DNA from: Russula earlei
Lineage: Eukaryota; Basidiomycota; Agaricomycetes; Russulales; Russulaceae
Direction: 5' to 3'
DNA length: 64,000 nucleotides
Assembly (NCBI GenBank): GCA_025769875.1
Contig: JAGFNK010000082.1
Coordinates: forward strand, 85,218 to 149,217
Below are positions 54,510 through 64,000 of the stretch, in pieces. Each line of letters starts with the position of its first letter. Position 1 is the stretch's first letter. A program made the translations under genes and the position numbers. A model generated the notes under the pieces. That model saw nothing but the letters and a program-made list of their open reading frames with translations, was not told the origin of the DNA and made no database searches.

Positions 54510-54854
54510 CATTGCACACCACAACGCTTGAGTCAAAAACACTATGGGGCTGCCTCAAGACAGCCCATGGGTACAACATGAGGGAAAAATAATAGATATA
54601 GACCGTGATTTTGAGTTGTAATTCATCTAATACACATGTGGAGGTGGCCTGAGTCCAGCTCCACCAATTCTCACTCAAATCTCATGAAAACAATGGGGCT
54701 GCCTAGCCCTCATTCAGGCGATTCAGGGACAATAAGTTTTATGTGAATTGAAGCTGTTTTGAGGGAGATATTCGCCCCGCACGTTTGAGAGGGTTTTCTG
54801 CGCCGATTTGGGTGGAATTCAAACTCCGCCAAGTGCGCTGAAAATGGCAATAAT
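54510..54854 (-). repeat. Right terminal inverted repeat
   Basis: 345 bp, reverse complement of 51599-51943. Confidence 0.85.
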
Positions 54855-55640
54855 CCGCATGGTACCTTTAGTGCATGCTTTGTCGCATTTGGGGTACAGG
54901 GTCTCATCGTGCAGGGTGGTAGCATTTGTGTAAAGCATATTATTAGGAAGCCTCATGAAGATTGAGGCTTTGATCCCCTCAGTATGACCAAGGTAGATCA
55001 TTAGCTCGCTTTTAGGCAAAAGCTTATTGACTCGACGCTTTTCTGGTATGTGCACATATGCACCACAACCAAATACTCTGAGGTGTGAGATATCAGGGAC
55101 CTTGTTCTTTAGGACTTTGTAGGGTGTATGCCATTGAAGGCGTCTGGCAGGTGTCCTATTGTAACAGTGTGTCCCATGATTCACTGCAAATTCCCACCAG
55201 GAGGGAGGTAGACAAGCTTCAAGGCGCATCACCTGAGCTTTGTCCATTACAGTGCGCATAAAGCGCTCTGCGCGTCCATTCTGTTGTGGAGTGTATGGGG
55301 CACTTTGCAGGATTTTAATTCCTTCGTCCTTTAGGATGTTATCAAAGGCCTCGGACTTGTACTCTCCACCAGCATCGGACATCCACTCTTTGATTCCTGC
55401 TTTGTATTGGTTTTTGACCATAGCAAGGAATTGCTTGACGGCCATAATGGTCGACTTTTTATTTTTTAAGAGTGTAATCCATGCATAGGAGGAATAATCG
55501 TCAATGAAGCTGACAAAATATTCGTACTTATGATACGACTTCACAGGGAAACTCTTAAGGTCCAAGTGAATATGCTCGAACGGTGCAGAAGCATGAGTTT
55601 CAGAAGGGGGGTGCACAGATGCAGGCATTTTGCCTTGCAC
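54855..55640 (-). pseudogene. Copia integrase core
   Basis: Contains the DDE residues D in HIHLDLKSFP, D in MSDAGGEYKS and E in PQQNGRAERFMRT, plus the conserved SHLRVFGCGAYVHIP segment and CYNRTPARRLQWHTPY. Ends at the inverted-repeat element. Upstream, 55640-56025 is the GAG-pre-integrase region in broken frame. Confidence 0.85.
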
Positions 55641-56024
55641 GCAGCCAGGACATACCGGCTGTTCCTGGGGGATTTTCAGGTCTTCAGGGAGACCCTTGGT
55701 ATGTGTCTTTGCATGTGTTACGACATCCTTAGATGGGTGGCCAAGGCATCGGTGAATGACATCATAATCTACCGCATAGATAAGAGAATGTGCTTGTGTG
55801 CTTTCAATTGCGGCATCTAACCAATATGTGGTTTGACCCGGGAATAAGGGGTAAGAGGACAGGATGATATGTCCGTCCTCTCATAGGGAAATATGATTTC
55901 TATTCCCTAATGCATGCATCCCTTGTTGTAAAAACTCCCCCATAGATAATATCCGAGTGTTAATTTTCAGAATATAGAGAACAGGAGAAATGCGCGTGAC
56001 AACCGTTTTAGAGTTGACAGTGTG

Positions 56025-56615
56025 TCAAAGCAACACAGCGCCTTTGCCTTCCACATATATTGTGTTATCGGCAGTTTTAACAGGGGATCTTTCGTGCAGC
56101 AAAGCCGGCGTATACTCTATAAAGTCTTTTATTTCGAAGGTGAAGTGTGCGGATGCGCCAGAGTCAAGGAGCCATAAGGATCCCATTTGACTCAAGTCGT
56201 GCTTTCCTCTACATCTCGAACAATTTTTGTTAAATTCACTTTGAAGGGAAGTAGTCCCTTCGCTAATTTGTACATTGTATGATACAAGCGAACACATTTT
56301 AGACATATCTAGCCCGCTTTGGGGCTGGGGAGATGCTAATAGGTTCTTTAGCGAGTGAAAGGAGAGAGGGAGGCGCACACACACTTCGTTATCTTCGGGG
56401 TCGCTGCCCCAATCAAGCGCTTCATCCGACGGAGTCGGAGCACAGCTCAGGGGTGGCAGCACCTTCTGGGATACCATCATATATGTCGAATAAATCCAAC
56501 ATGTTTGTTTGCACAAAGTCGCCATCGTCCTGGTCCATAGGCTCAGGGACAGGCAATGGGAGTTTGACTGCACTTGTTGAGGCAGCAGATTGAGTCGAGA
56601 TCCGCTGCTCGAGGG
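56025..56615 (-). pseudogene. Copia protease and end of Gag
   Basis: The protease motif WLLDSGASAHFTFEI is preceded by CSRCRGKHDL and an acidic linker (LDWGSDPEDNEV; MDQDDGDFVQ in the neighbouring frame). A frame break lies near 56425. Cut at 56615 by the gypsy LTR, so the Gag N-terminus and 5' LTR are missing here. Confidence 0.8.
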
Positions 56616-57444
56616 TGTCAAGACACGTACTGCTGATCACTAAGGACTCAGGAGCAAGTGGGCAAGGGTCGGAACAGATGATACGCGGCGAAGGCGGCGT
56701 TGAACAAGAGGACGAGCCAAACGACGAGGAGGTACCAGATGGGGACTGGTAGGTGTTGCAAGAGGCAGAGGCGAAGGCTGGAGGCCAGTGCAGCGAAGGG
56801 GCTTTAGACAAGGCGGTCGTTGAAGAGTACCTTGGAGGCGAGGGGAATCTTTAAACTGAGCGGTCGCAGGGGAGTACCCAGGAGTATGAGAGTATCACAA
56901 ATGGACAGTCTGACGACTGCCATGCTTCATTGGGGCTTATATACAGTGTACAGGGTCGATTACAAAGCACTGGGACTATTCTAGACTCTTTGGTACCATC
57001 CAATAGGACTACAGAGGCATAAACTTGCTTATGCCAAGTTTCAGGCTTACTGAGCGCATTACTGATCATTGTGGAGCGATGACATCATTATGATGTCACT
57101 GTGGGGCGCTTAGTGAGCCTATGAGGTCACTGTGGAGTCGCTCAGTCAGCCATGATGTCATTGGAGCCTTGATGACGTCAGATGATTTATGCAACAGTTT
57201 CTAAGAGTTTGTGCTGCTGTTTCGGGTCCATGGTGGCTGGGTGGCCATGTGGCTGCCACGCGATGATTACCCGATTAGGAAACCGGTGCCTGGTCGTGTT
57301 GGAGTGCTTTTGCAATAGCAATATCTTGTACCACAGGAGGGATAGCCCAGAAAATGGAAGGGAGTCGGCAATGCAAAGTGAGGGAGGTCTTTCTAGAGTA
57401 AAATAGGACAATCCTTGGCCAGGACTTGGCCTTGGTTCGTAACA
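56616..57444 (-). repeat. 3' LTR of the third gypsy family
   Basis: 829 bp. On the minus strand it starts TGTTACGAACC and ends CTTGACA. A tatataag box (plus 56938-56945 as cttatata) marks the promoter. CpG-rich, unlike the solo copy at 40042-40877. The polypurine tract AGAGGGGATGAA lies at 57445-57456 on the element strand. Confidence 0.85.
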
Positions 57445-57691
57445 TTCATCCCCTCTTTATAGACTTGTTGCTCCTGCAACAGTAGGAATTTGTTTCTTTG
57501 GAAGGTGGAGTAGTTTGCATATGAAGAGTCGAAGTCTGTTGGTTCGTGAGGAGTTCTCCTTTGTCCTATGGATTGCTTTGGGGATAGCCGTGGTCAATTG
57601 AGTGCATGTGATCGCAGGAGTTCTCTGAAAGGTTTGTTGGTAACAAGGATAAAGGTAATCATCGACAGAGGTCATGATGAGAGTTGTTGGT

Positions 57692-59629
57692 TTAGGGGTT
57701 ACTCCTGGTGGGAATTGTCTTAAGCGCCTTCGGATATTTCCGATGGAAGTCTTTAACAAGTAATTGCGCTTTTGATAGGTTAGATGCTGGTTCCCAAGTA
57801 TTTTCTGCGACTGTATACCCTTTCCATTTAACTAGGTATTGGATTCCTTTGCGGTTTGGGGAGAGCCGAGAGTTTAGGATCTGCTCTACTTCATATTGTT
57901 CTTCACCTTCGACTAATATTGGTGGCGGGTTTGAAAAGTTAGGACCATGGGCAATGGTTTCTTTGTAAGGTTTAATCAGGGAGTGGTGAAAAACTGGGTG
58001 TATCTTCCAAGACTTTGGTAGCTCGAGGCGAACGTTTACTGGATAGGCAGTGGTGACTTTGAATGGCCCATAGCGTCGAGGGGCTAGTTTTGCTTTTGGG
58101 TGAGTGGTTCGTAGATTCGTGGCTTCCAGCCATACTTGATCCCCTTCTTTAAAACGAAATGTGGAGGTTTGAGGTCCTGATTGCTTCATGATTTCTGTTG
58201 CTCGGTTCAGGGAGGCAGCTACTTCTTCTCTGAGTTGGTTTAGTCTTGATAGTCTTTCTTGGATTGAAGGGAACTTTGATGTAAAGGCAAGGGGCGGAGC
58301 AAATGTTGGGTTAAAGCCATACCAGACTTCAAATGGGGGTTTGTTCGTAGCACTGTGTTGTCTGGCATTATGTGCGAATTCCATAAAGGGAATTAGTTCT
58401 GTCCAATTGTCTGCTTGATGGTTGCAAAATATTCGTAGGTATTGTTCTAGTTCTTGGTTAACTCGTTCTGTTTCTCCGTCTGTCTGTGGGTGATATGCTG
58501 TGCTTAGTGATACTTTGACATTTAACTTTTTCCATAGTTCTTGAGTGACCTTTGCTGCGAATTGAGGGCCTCTGTCCGATATTATTTGTGTTGGGAGCCC
58601 TATTCTTCTCCAGACATTGTTCATGATTAGTGTCGCTGTTTCGTCTGCTGTGATTGTCTTGTGGCAAGGGGTAATGATTATCGCTTTACTGAATCGATCT
58701 ACCACGACTAGGAGGCTGTCGAAGCCTTGTGAAATCGGTAGGTCCGTGATAAAGTCCATAGTAATGCTTTTCCATACTTCTCCAGCTGGTGTAATTGGTA
58801 CAAGGGGTGTTTCTGTCTTTGGACGGTTCTTTGTACTTTGGCAAATTGCGCAACCGTCTACATAACTTTTGACATAAGTTAGCATTCCTGGCCACCAATA
58901 GTTTCGGCTGATCAGTTCATAAGTTTTCCATTGGCCAGGATGCCCAGTGGCAAGGGAGTCGTGGTGTAGTTTTAGAATTTTCTTTCTTAGGGTGTCGTTG
59001 TTTGGGATATAGACTTTTCCTTTGAATAGTATTAGTCCATCTTCAAGGTTCCAGTCCTGTAAGCCTTTGGATAGTCGCCTTGGTCCATTCTTTATAATGA
59101 TTGCTAACGCGTTAGATACTTCTGGGTCATAGTCCTTGCTAGATCGTAGTTGTTGTCGAAGTTCCTGGTCGCCGATTGGTTCTGTAGCAGAGGTGCGTGT
59201 TGCTCTAATTTTAAAAAATTTGTCATCTAGGAGCACCTTTCCATCATTTTCGTTTTGTATCCCCTCTTTAAAGTCTGGCCGCCTGGACAGACCGTCTGCT
59301 TTGTTCATAGTTCCTGGGTGGTGGGTGATGGTGAAGTCGAAATTGCTGAGGAGGAGTGCCCATCGGGCTTGTCGTCTCGTGAGTTTCTGTTTTGTCATGA
59401 AGTATGTCAAGTTATTGTGATCTGTCCATAGATCAATGGGGTGTGTAGCGCCTTCAAGGTAGTGTCGGAAGTGCCAGAGGGACAAGACAATAGCAAGGAG
59501 TTCTTTATCATAGATCATGTAATTTCGTTGTGCGGGGTCCAAGGATTTCGAGAAATAGGCTACTGGGTGATATCTGTTAAATTCATCGGGTTGTTCCAAG
59601 ATTGCACCGACTTGCAAAGTCACTTGCAT
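57692..59629 (-). CDS. RNase H, integrase and chromodomain of gypsy 3
   Basis: 645 codons in one frame. RNase H (VGAILEQ, YDKELLAIVLSLWHFRHYL), integrase zinc domain (HHDSLATGHPGQ...CAICQ), DDE core (D in TMDFITDLP, D in ISDRGPQFA, E in YHPQTDGETERVNQ), GPY/F motif RYGPFKV, then chromodomain YLVKWKGYTVAENTWEP. Compact and intact, in contrast to copies 1 and 2. It joins the RT frame after a one-base shift at about 59605 (tgcaagtcggt), just behind the first RNase H aspartate. Confidence 0.9.
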   Translation of the reverse strand: MQVTLQVGAILEQPDEFNRYHPVAYFSKSLDPAQRNYMIYDKELLAIVLSLWHFRHYLEGATHPIDLWTDHNNLTYFMTKQKLTRRQARWALLLSNFDFTITHHPGTMNKADGLSRRPDFKEGIQNENDGKVLLDDKFFKIRATRTSATEPIGDQELRQQLRSSKDYDPEVSNALAIIIKNGPRRLSKGLQDWNLEDGLILFKGKVYIPNNDTLRKKILKLHHDSLATGHPGQWKTYELISRNYWWPGMLTYVKSYVDGCAICQSTKNRPKTETPLVPITPAGEVWKSITMDFITDLPISQGFDSLLVVVDRFSKAIIITPCHKTITADETATLIMNNVWRRIGLPTQIISDRGPQFAAKVTQELWKKLNVKVSLSTAYHPQTDGETERVNQELEQYLRIFCNHQADNWTELIPFMEFAHNARQHSATNKPPFEVWYGFNPTFAPPLAFTSKFPSIQERLSRLNQLREEVAASLNRATEIMKQSGPQTSTFRFKEGDQVWLEATNLRTTHPKAKLAPRRYGPFKVTTAYPVNVRLELPKSWKIHPVFHHSLIKPYKETIAHGPNFSNPPPILVEGEEQYEVEQILNSRLSPNRKGIQYLVKWKGYTVAENTWEPASNLSKAQLLVKDFHRKYPKALKTIPTRSNP

Positions 59630-60632
59630 CGCAGATGAGTCGAAAGGGTTTCGTGTGGTTAGGTAACATGAGGATTGGGGCCGTTGTGAATGCTTGGATT
59701 AGCTTCTGAAATGCTTGTTCTTCATTGTCTTCCCATTTGAAGGGGTTTTCTTTCTTTGTTAAGTTAAACAAGGGCCGTGCTATTCGAGAGTATTGGTGGA
59801 TAAATCGTCGATAGAAGTTGCAGAATCCTAGAAATGCTTGTACTTCCGTAACATTGGTCGGAGTAGGCCACTTTGTAATGCCTATTAACTTGTCTTGGTC
59901 CATGGATATTCGTCCTTGGGAGATATTGATGCCTAGGTAACTAATAGAGGTTTGTCGGAAAGCACATTTCTCTGGTTTCAAGTATAAGTCGTGGTCTTGG
60001 AGTGTTTTTAGGACCTTATGTGTCCAGTCGTCTAGTTCGTTCAAGGTTTGCGCCATGATTAGTATATCATCTAGATAAACAACCACTCGTTCAGTGGCGA
60101 TGTATTTTGCTAGGATGGTGTTCATAAAGCGTTGGAAAGTGGCTGGGGCGTTGCAGAGACCAAATGTCATTATCAATGGTTCGAAGAGTCCTAATGGTGT
60201 CTTGAATGCTGCGAGGTGTTCATCGCCCTCTCTGAGGCGAATATTGTTGTATCCCCATCGTACGTCAAACTTGGTAAAGTATTGGGCTCCTTGGAGTTTG
60301 TCAATTAATTCAGGAATCAAGGGTAGTGGATACGCGTCTTTGACAGTTGCTGTATTCAGGGCTCTGTAGTCTTGCACTGGTCGTAGATTTCCTCCTTTCT
60401 TTTCTACAAAGAAGAATGGGCTGGCAATAGCTGCTTTTGATGGTCGGATTGTGCCTCTCTTCAAATGTTCGTCTAAGTATTCTTTTAGGGCTTGTAGTTC
60501 CTTGGGAGTAAGTCGATAAATGCCAGAATCACGTCGGGCGATCCCTGGTTTTAGATTGATTGCATGGTCCCATGGTTGGTGAGCAGGAAGGCGTTGAGAA
60601 GCTTGTTCATCGAAAACCTTTCGCCATTTCAA
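59583..60632 (-). CDS. Reverse transcriptase of gypsy 3
   Basis: About 349 codons with all RT motifs: LRPVQDYRALN, FTKFDVRWGYNNIRL, FGLCNAPATFQRFMN, catalytic YLDD (VVYLDDILIMA), thumb FLGFCNFYRRFI, and into RNase H ICDASDFA. Frame lost at both ends (about 60632 and 59605). Confidence 0.9.
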   Translation of the reverse strand: MKWRKVFDEQASQRLPAHQPWDHAINLKPGIARRDSGIYRLTPKELQALKEYLDEHLKRGTIRPSKAAIASPFFFVEKKGGNLRPVQDYRALNTATVKDAYPLPLIPELIDKLQGAQYFTKFDVRWGYNNIRLREGDEHLAAFKTPLGLFEPLIMTFGLCNAPATFQRFMNTILAKYIATERVVVYLDDILIMAQTLNELDDWTHKVLKTLQDHDLYLKPEKCAFRQTSISYLGINISQGRISMDQDKLIGITKWPTPTNVTEVQAFLGFCNFYRRFIHQYSRIARPLFNLTKKENPFKWEDNEEQAFQKLIQAFTTAPILMLPNHTKPFRLICDASDFASRCNLGTTR

Positions 60633-61471
60633 GAATTGGGCAGGGGATAAGTTCGTCTAATGTCTTAGGGGGTGTTTCCGCACTGGCTAACTTGGTAGCT
60701 GTGGTTGATTTGGCTCTTATGTTGATTGTTATTGGGCTAAACGCATCGTGGATTTGTTCGTCAACACATGGGTTCAATGGTCCTTCAGTATCTGGGAAGA
60801 TTAGTGCAGCAATGTCCGTAAACTCGGGTTCTTCTTCTTCAGGGAAAGTAAGCGCTTGTATTTGGTAATTCCGTGTTCCAGATGCAGATGCAATGGTTAT
60901 GCTTGGGTGTGTGGTAAGGCAAGTTCGGGGGCAGTTCCTCAGTGTGATTGTATCATTTGCCCAATCAATATCTGGGTTGTGGTGTCGTAGCCAATCGGTT
61001 CCTAAGATAATGTCGTGATCTCCAATGTTAGTGACAAGGAATTCTGCTTGTTCGTCATGAGTGGCGCCTGTGTGCGCTTGGAATGCGAAGTCTTTGGATG
61101 GTGCTAAAGCGTATTAGTCCATTGGCATTTTGTGTTCCGTCTACATTTTGTGCTGGCAAGGGTTTGATCATAGTTCGAAGGTGCAGGTGGTGTCTTTGTG
61201 CAAATCGTTCATGGATTATCATTCCTTCTGCTCCACTGTCGAGCAGGGCTCTTGCACCGATTTCTTTGCCGCTTGTCTTCCCTACTAAGGTAACTTTCAA
61301 GGCAATGGAAGGGGAGCGAATATTCTTGGTAAAAACTTTGGGGTAATTGATTTCTCTTTGTATCGTACTGATTTGGACCATGTCCCTCCTCGGTGCAGAA
61401 GGGGGTCCAATTAAAAATCCATAGGAGCAGATCTTGGGCGGAGGATCGAGTCTGCAAGTGTCTCTCTCCAA
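60633..61471 (-). pseudogene. Protease region of gypsy 3
   Basis: 61055-61471 holds the protease motif ARALLDSGAEGMIIHERF. It is followed after a frame break near 61085 by the retropepsin C-end (IGDHDIILGTDWLRHHNP) and an acidic linker to RT, read in another frame down to 60633. Confidence 0.8.
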
Positions 61472-61475
61472 GTCG

Positions 61476-62924
61476 TTAGTGAAGCAACAGGAACGGGTTC
61501 TTCTTGCGCAGGTTCGATGTTTTCAGTCTTGGATGGTTGTAGCTCTGACTGTTTGGGGGCGAGAACCTTGTCGCTTGGCGTCCTTGAGCTGCTTTCTTTG
61601 CTCTACATTGATTTGCCATATGATTCTTCTTTCCACAATAATAACAGAGATTGTTCTTGCGTCGAAACTTCTTTCTCTGCATCTGTGAGGGGTTTCCTTT
61701 CACTTCTGGATTCCCAGGGTCGTTCATTGGGTTCTCCTTGGTACAAGTTAATTTCCAATGGATTATCTGATCCTTGAGTGTTCAATCCTCGGGCACGCAC
61801 AGAGCGTCCTCCTCGAAAAGCAGTAGAGTTGTATAGGTGGAAAAGGTTGTCGAATTCTCTTGCTGCTTTGACAAGGGCTGCAAGCGTAGTTGGTGTTGGT
61901 GTGATTCCCAGTATTTTCTGATGTAAGGCCGGGTTGATGTTCTTCCTAAATGCGTACATCTTTGTTCTTTCATCGGTGGTAGCTCGTGATGCGTGGTGCG
62001 ACCATTTCTGATACCATTCATTAAATGGTAGTCTTCCTTGATAATGGGTGTGCATGATATTAGCGGAGGCTAACTCTGCTTCTGCAGGAATAAAATGATC
62101 GGCAAAGGCTTTCTTGAAGTCGTCCCATGACCCATAGTCTGCTACAGTACGAGCCATTGCCTTGGTGGTTTGTTCTCTAGCCCACGCTCCGGCAGGTGTT
62201 CCTACTTTAAAGTGGGTCAGTGCAGCAGCAACTTTCTTGCTTTCATCTGTAAAGGAGTCGCCATTGATGTAGTAATAATTGGCCAAAGCTGCCCAAAAGG
62301 CTTCTGCATTATCAGCCTTTCCGTCAAAGGGTTCTGGTGCTGTTCCCGACAAGGCGTGGATTGCTTGACATGGTGGGATTCTGAGTTGTTGTAGCTGTAA
62401 CAATAGGTGGGGCTGAACCTTGTAGTTGGATTCTAGTTGGAGTGAGCGTTCGAGGGACTGCTTGTGGTACGTTGCTAGTTGTATGAGGAGTAGGTTGTTG
62501 GGTATTACGCCGAGTAGAAGGTCCTGGAGTGGTGCTTCGAGTGCTCTGAGCAGTTCCTAGGATAGCGGTAACTTCTTGAGGTGTTCTGGCTGAGAAATCG
62601 ACTTCTCGATTGTTATAGTAAACCCAATGTCTTCTAGAACGGCTCCACTTGACTGGTCTGTCTAAGGAAGAGGCCTGTGTAGTTATAGGGGTTGAAGTCT
62701 TGAACGTTTTCTGCTCCTGGGGCTGCCGCTTTAAGTTGTTCGGTGGTAACTTCGTCGTTATCGTCTTCGTATAACCAAGTGTCAGAAAGATTTCCGTGGT
62801 TGATAATAGGTGTGCCTGCAAATTTTCCTCGGTAACAGTGATCTTGGGTGTCGTAACTGAGGTTTTCAAATAGGAGTGGGATTAGATTTTCTTCTTCGTC
62901 AGTGATGTCCCTCCTAGTGCTCAT
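61476..62924 (-). pseudogene. Gag of gypsy 3 (three frame segments)
   Basis: 62634-62924 starts MSTRRDITDEEENLIPLLF, followed by a Thr/Pro-rich linker (62324-62869 frame) and the capsid-type Retrotrans_gag domain (61603-62403: EPFDGKADNAEAFWAALANY, HYQGRLPFNEWYQKW, LAALVKAAREFDNLFH). The zinc knuckle CYYCGKKNHMANQC is in the next frame (61476-61727). Three shifts break it. The domain order supports a single ancestral Gag. Confidence 0.8.
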
Positions 62925-63074
62925 AGATCTAGACGACTGTTATAGTCCAATGGCCGTTGTTCCAAGGATATGCAATGGTGTAGGCTGGCTTTAGTCGAAT
63001 GGTATCAGGTCTTCCTTGATGTTTCTTAATTGGATTCGGGAGTATTCTTCAGTAATGCTGCTTTGTGTTAGAAC

Positions 63075-63987
63075 CTACTCGGGTCTTTCCACAGATATCC
63101 TTCGAAATTCTGCTGGAGAGATGGCAAAGTCACTTATTTCCTTGGTGGGGTGCTTGTAAACTATAAGTGTCGTCAGTCGTTGATGCCAAGCTTGGGTACA
63201 ATAGTTCTTGAATTCAATTAACTCTCTCCTTTGAACGCGTAGGTAGGTTAATGCTAGGAAGGAGTGCTCCTGGTAGGTAACAGTGTAAATCAGTACTCCT
63301 AAGATCAGCACTATCAGGGGATTCAACAAGGGGTGATGCAAAGGGTTGGATAGGTATGACAGGGGTAGGAATACGATTGGTAAACAAGGGTACGTAGGCG
63401 TCAGGAGGGGTAGGAGGTAATGGTCTTTCAACAAGAAATCCTCTTGCGTTGGGAATGTTTCTCTCTCAGGGGGTCGTTGGGATGACGCGCGTCTGTGTCG
63501 AGGAGCCAGATTTATCGAATGGGGAGGGTAATCGCCTGGCGTCCACAAGGTAATTCCGTCAGGAGTAGGTGTGTCTGGTCGAAAGTTGCACGTGCAATAC
63601 TCTGTTTTGCAGTTACACCTTGCTGTCCACGGATTTGACTCAGTATCTTCTGTGCTGGCAGACCAACGTTCTTGGCTAGTTGGGACAGTGGTCTGAATCG
63701 GTGTGAGGGGTCGAGGGGCGAGACTTGAGGCTTCTAGGATTGCTGGGACAGAATAGTACAGGGGGACCAGTATATGAGGCGTCTGGGCTGGTAATTGCCC
63801 AAGGTTGATTGTAGTCTGCGTCGTATAGCCAAGAGTTAGTTTCCCAGTCAAAGGTGTTGTGTATTCCTGGTACAACAGCAAGTTGGACGTAAGATTGATT
63901 TTCCCTTTGTATTCTGTTGAGGCGTAGGTGGTAGAACTGGACGGTGAGACGGTAGTAACTGATGTATGTCCAAGCCAGATAAAACAA
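63075..63987 (-). other. ORFs upstream of Gag in gypsy 3, one with a membrane-like segment
   Basis: 63075-63881 encodes 268 codons with a Cys cluster (CNCKTEYCTC), a Pro-rich middle and a strongly hydrophobic stretch (LLNPLIVLILGVLIYTVTY) near residue 190, then a basic tail. The frame at 63676-63987 reads NTFDWETNSWLYDADYN, which resembles GNLSDTWLYEDDNDE in Gag, and may join it after a shift near 63770. Such a region between 5' LTR and Gag is unusual. It could be an extra Gag N-terminal part or a separate protein. Not recognised. Confidence 0.45.
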
Positions 63988-64000
63988 GCGATACCTGTCC

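Larger units (their letters stand above)
51599..54854. mobile_element. 3.26-kb element with 345-bp terminal inverted repeats, inserted in copia
   Basis: The end sequence ATTATTGCCATTTTCAGCGC (51599 onward) recurs in reverse complement ending at 54854. The inverted repeats are 51599-51943 and 54510-54854, both 345 bp, about 95% identical by eye. No clear target duplication (flanks acgcggttc / ccgcatggt), so family assignment is open. The interior (about 52080-54270) is GC-rich, unlike the termini. No transposase motif was found, so it looks non-autonomous, possibly carrying captured host sequence. Confidence 0.8.
49113..56615 (-). mobile_element. Ty1/copia retrotransposon, truncated and interrupted
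   Basis: Order on the minus strand: protease, integrase, reverse transcriptase, RNase H, 3' LTR, the copia order with integrase before reverse transcriptase. The left (5') part is cut at 56615 by the LTR of the third gypsy element, and a 3.26-kb inverted-repeat element sits between integrase and reverse transcriptase. Several stops and shifts make it non-autonomous. Confidence 0.9.
56616..64000 (-). mobile_element. Third Ty3/gypsy chromovirus, 5' end outside window
   Basis: Order on the minus strand from the window end: ORFs of unknown role, Gag with zinc knuckle, protease, RT, RNase H, integrase, chromodomain, polypurine tract, LTR. Distinct from copies 1 and 2 in sequence and LTR, and lacking their long C-terminal extension: Pol stops about 40 residues after the chromodomain. 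Inserted into the copia element. Confidence 0.9.

Noticed and set aside
51590..54863. A 9-bp MULE-type target duplication around the inverted-repeat element
   Set aside because: The flanks acgcggttc and ccgcatggt do not match, so superfamily assignment on that basis was not made.

Overview
The window is nuclear DNA of a filamentous fungus, most likely a basidiomycete of the Agaricomycetes. A Rhizoctonia/Ceratobasidium-like species is my guess, not a proof. The reasons are dense multi-exon genes with introns mostly of 48-75 nt, a FunK1 fungal-specific kinase relic, an agaricomycete-type C2H2 protein, and Tf1/sushi-like chromoviral retrotransposons. No bacterial or viral operon structure is present.

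Layout. 1-14,650 is a gene-rich, mostly single-copy block: the 5' end of a nuclear-looking protein on the minus strand (N-terminal SUMO-interacting-type motif), then on the plus strand a Caf16-type ABC ATPase, an Opy2-type membrane anchor, the t6A enzyme Sua5, an HMG-box regulator, the DEAD-box helicase Dbp8 and a BTB/POZ protein. 14,651-17,191 and 25,033-28,800 are CpG-poor, AT/TG-rich relic repeat DNA, split by a complete but damaged Ty3/gypsy chromovirus (copy 1, plus strand, 17,192-25,027, 5-bp target duplication ctaac). 28,800-35,600 is a second, sparser gene island holding a C2H2 zinc-finger gene and a small mitochondrial-type membrane protein gene that runs into a ~350-bp dispersed repeat; the same repeat also lies upstream of the zinc-finger gene. 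35,600-41,270 is relic DNA with a split FunK1 kinase pseudogene and a decayed solo LTR. 41,275-49,072 is a second copy of the same chromovirus (copy 2, minus strand, LTRs identical by eye, duplication ttata). 49,113-56,615 is a damaged Ty1/copia element (minus strand) interrupted by a 3.26-kb element with 345-bp terminal inverted repeats. 56,616 to the window end is a third gypsy/chromovirus family (minus strand), whose 3' LTR cuts the copia element and whose 5' end lies outside the window.

How it fits together. The housekeeping genes serve unrelated functions (transcription/mRNA regulation, tRNA t6A37 modification, ribosome biogenesis, signalling, transcription factors) and are not an operon. 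The right two thirds is nested transposon stratigraphy: copia and gypsy copy 2 both sit in an old LTR of the third gypsy family, the inverted-repeat element sits in copia, and a younger third-family element sits in copia.

Most interesting. (1) Both chromovirus copies have an 11-nt primer-binding site exactly complementary to the predicted 5' end of their own RNA, about 30 nt below a TATA-like box, which is the Tf1-type self-priming arrangement. (2) Their Pol frame continues about 570 codons past the chromodomain into a coiled-coil region and a second CCHC zinc knuckle. (3) Gag is preceded by about 158 conserved codons without AUG. (4) Seven of the eight LTR-LTR differences I found in copy 1 are CpG transitions, the pattern of cytosine-methylation decay. 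(5) Several genes are interrupted by single-base shifts next to A-runs, which looks like homopolymer error in the assembly more than true pseudogenes.
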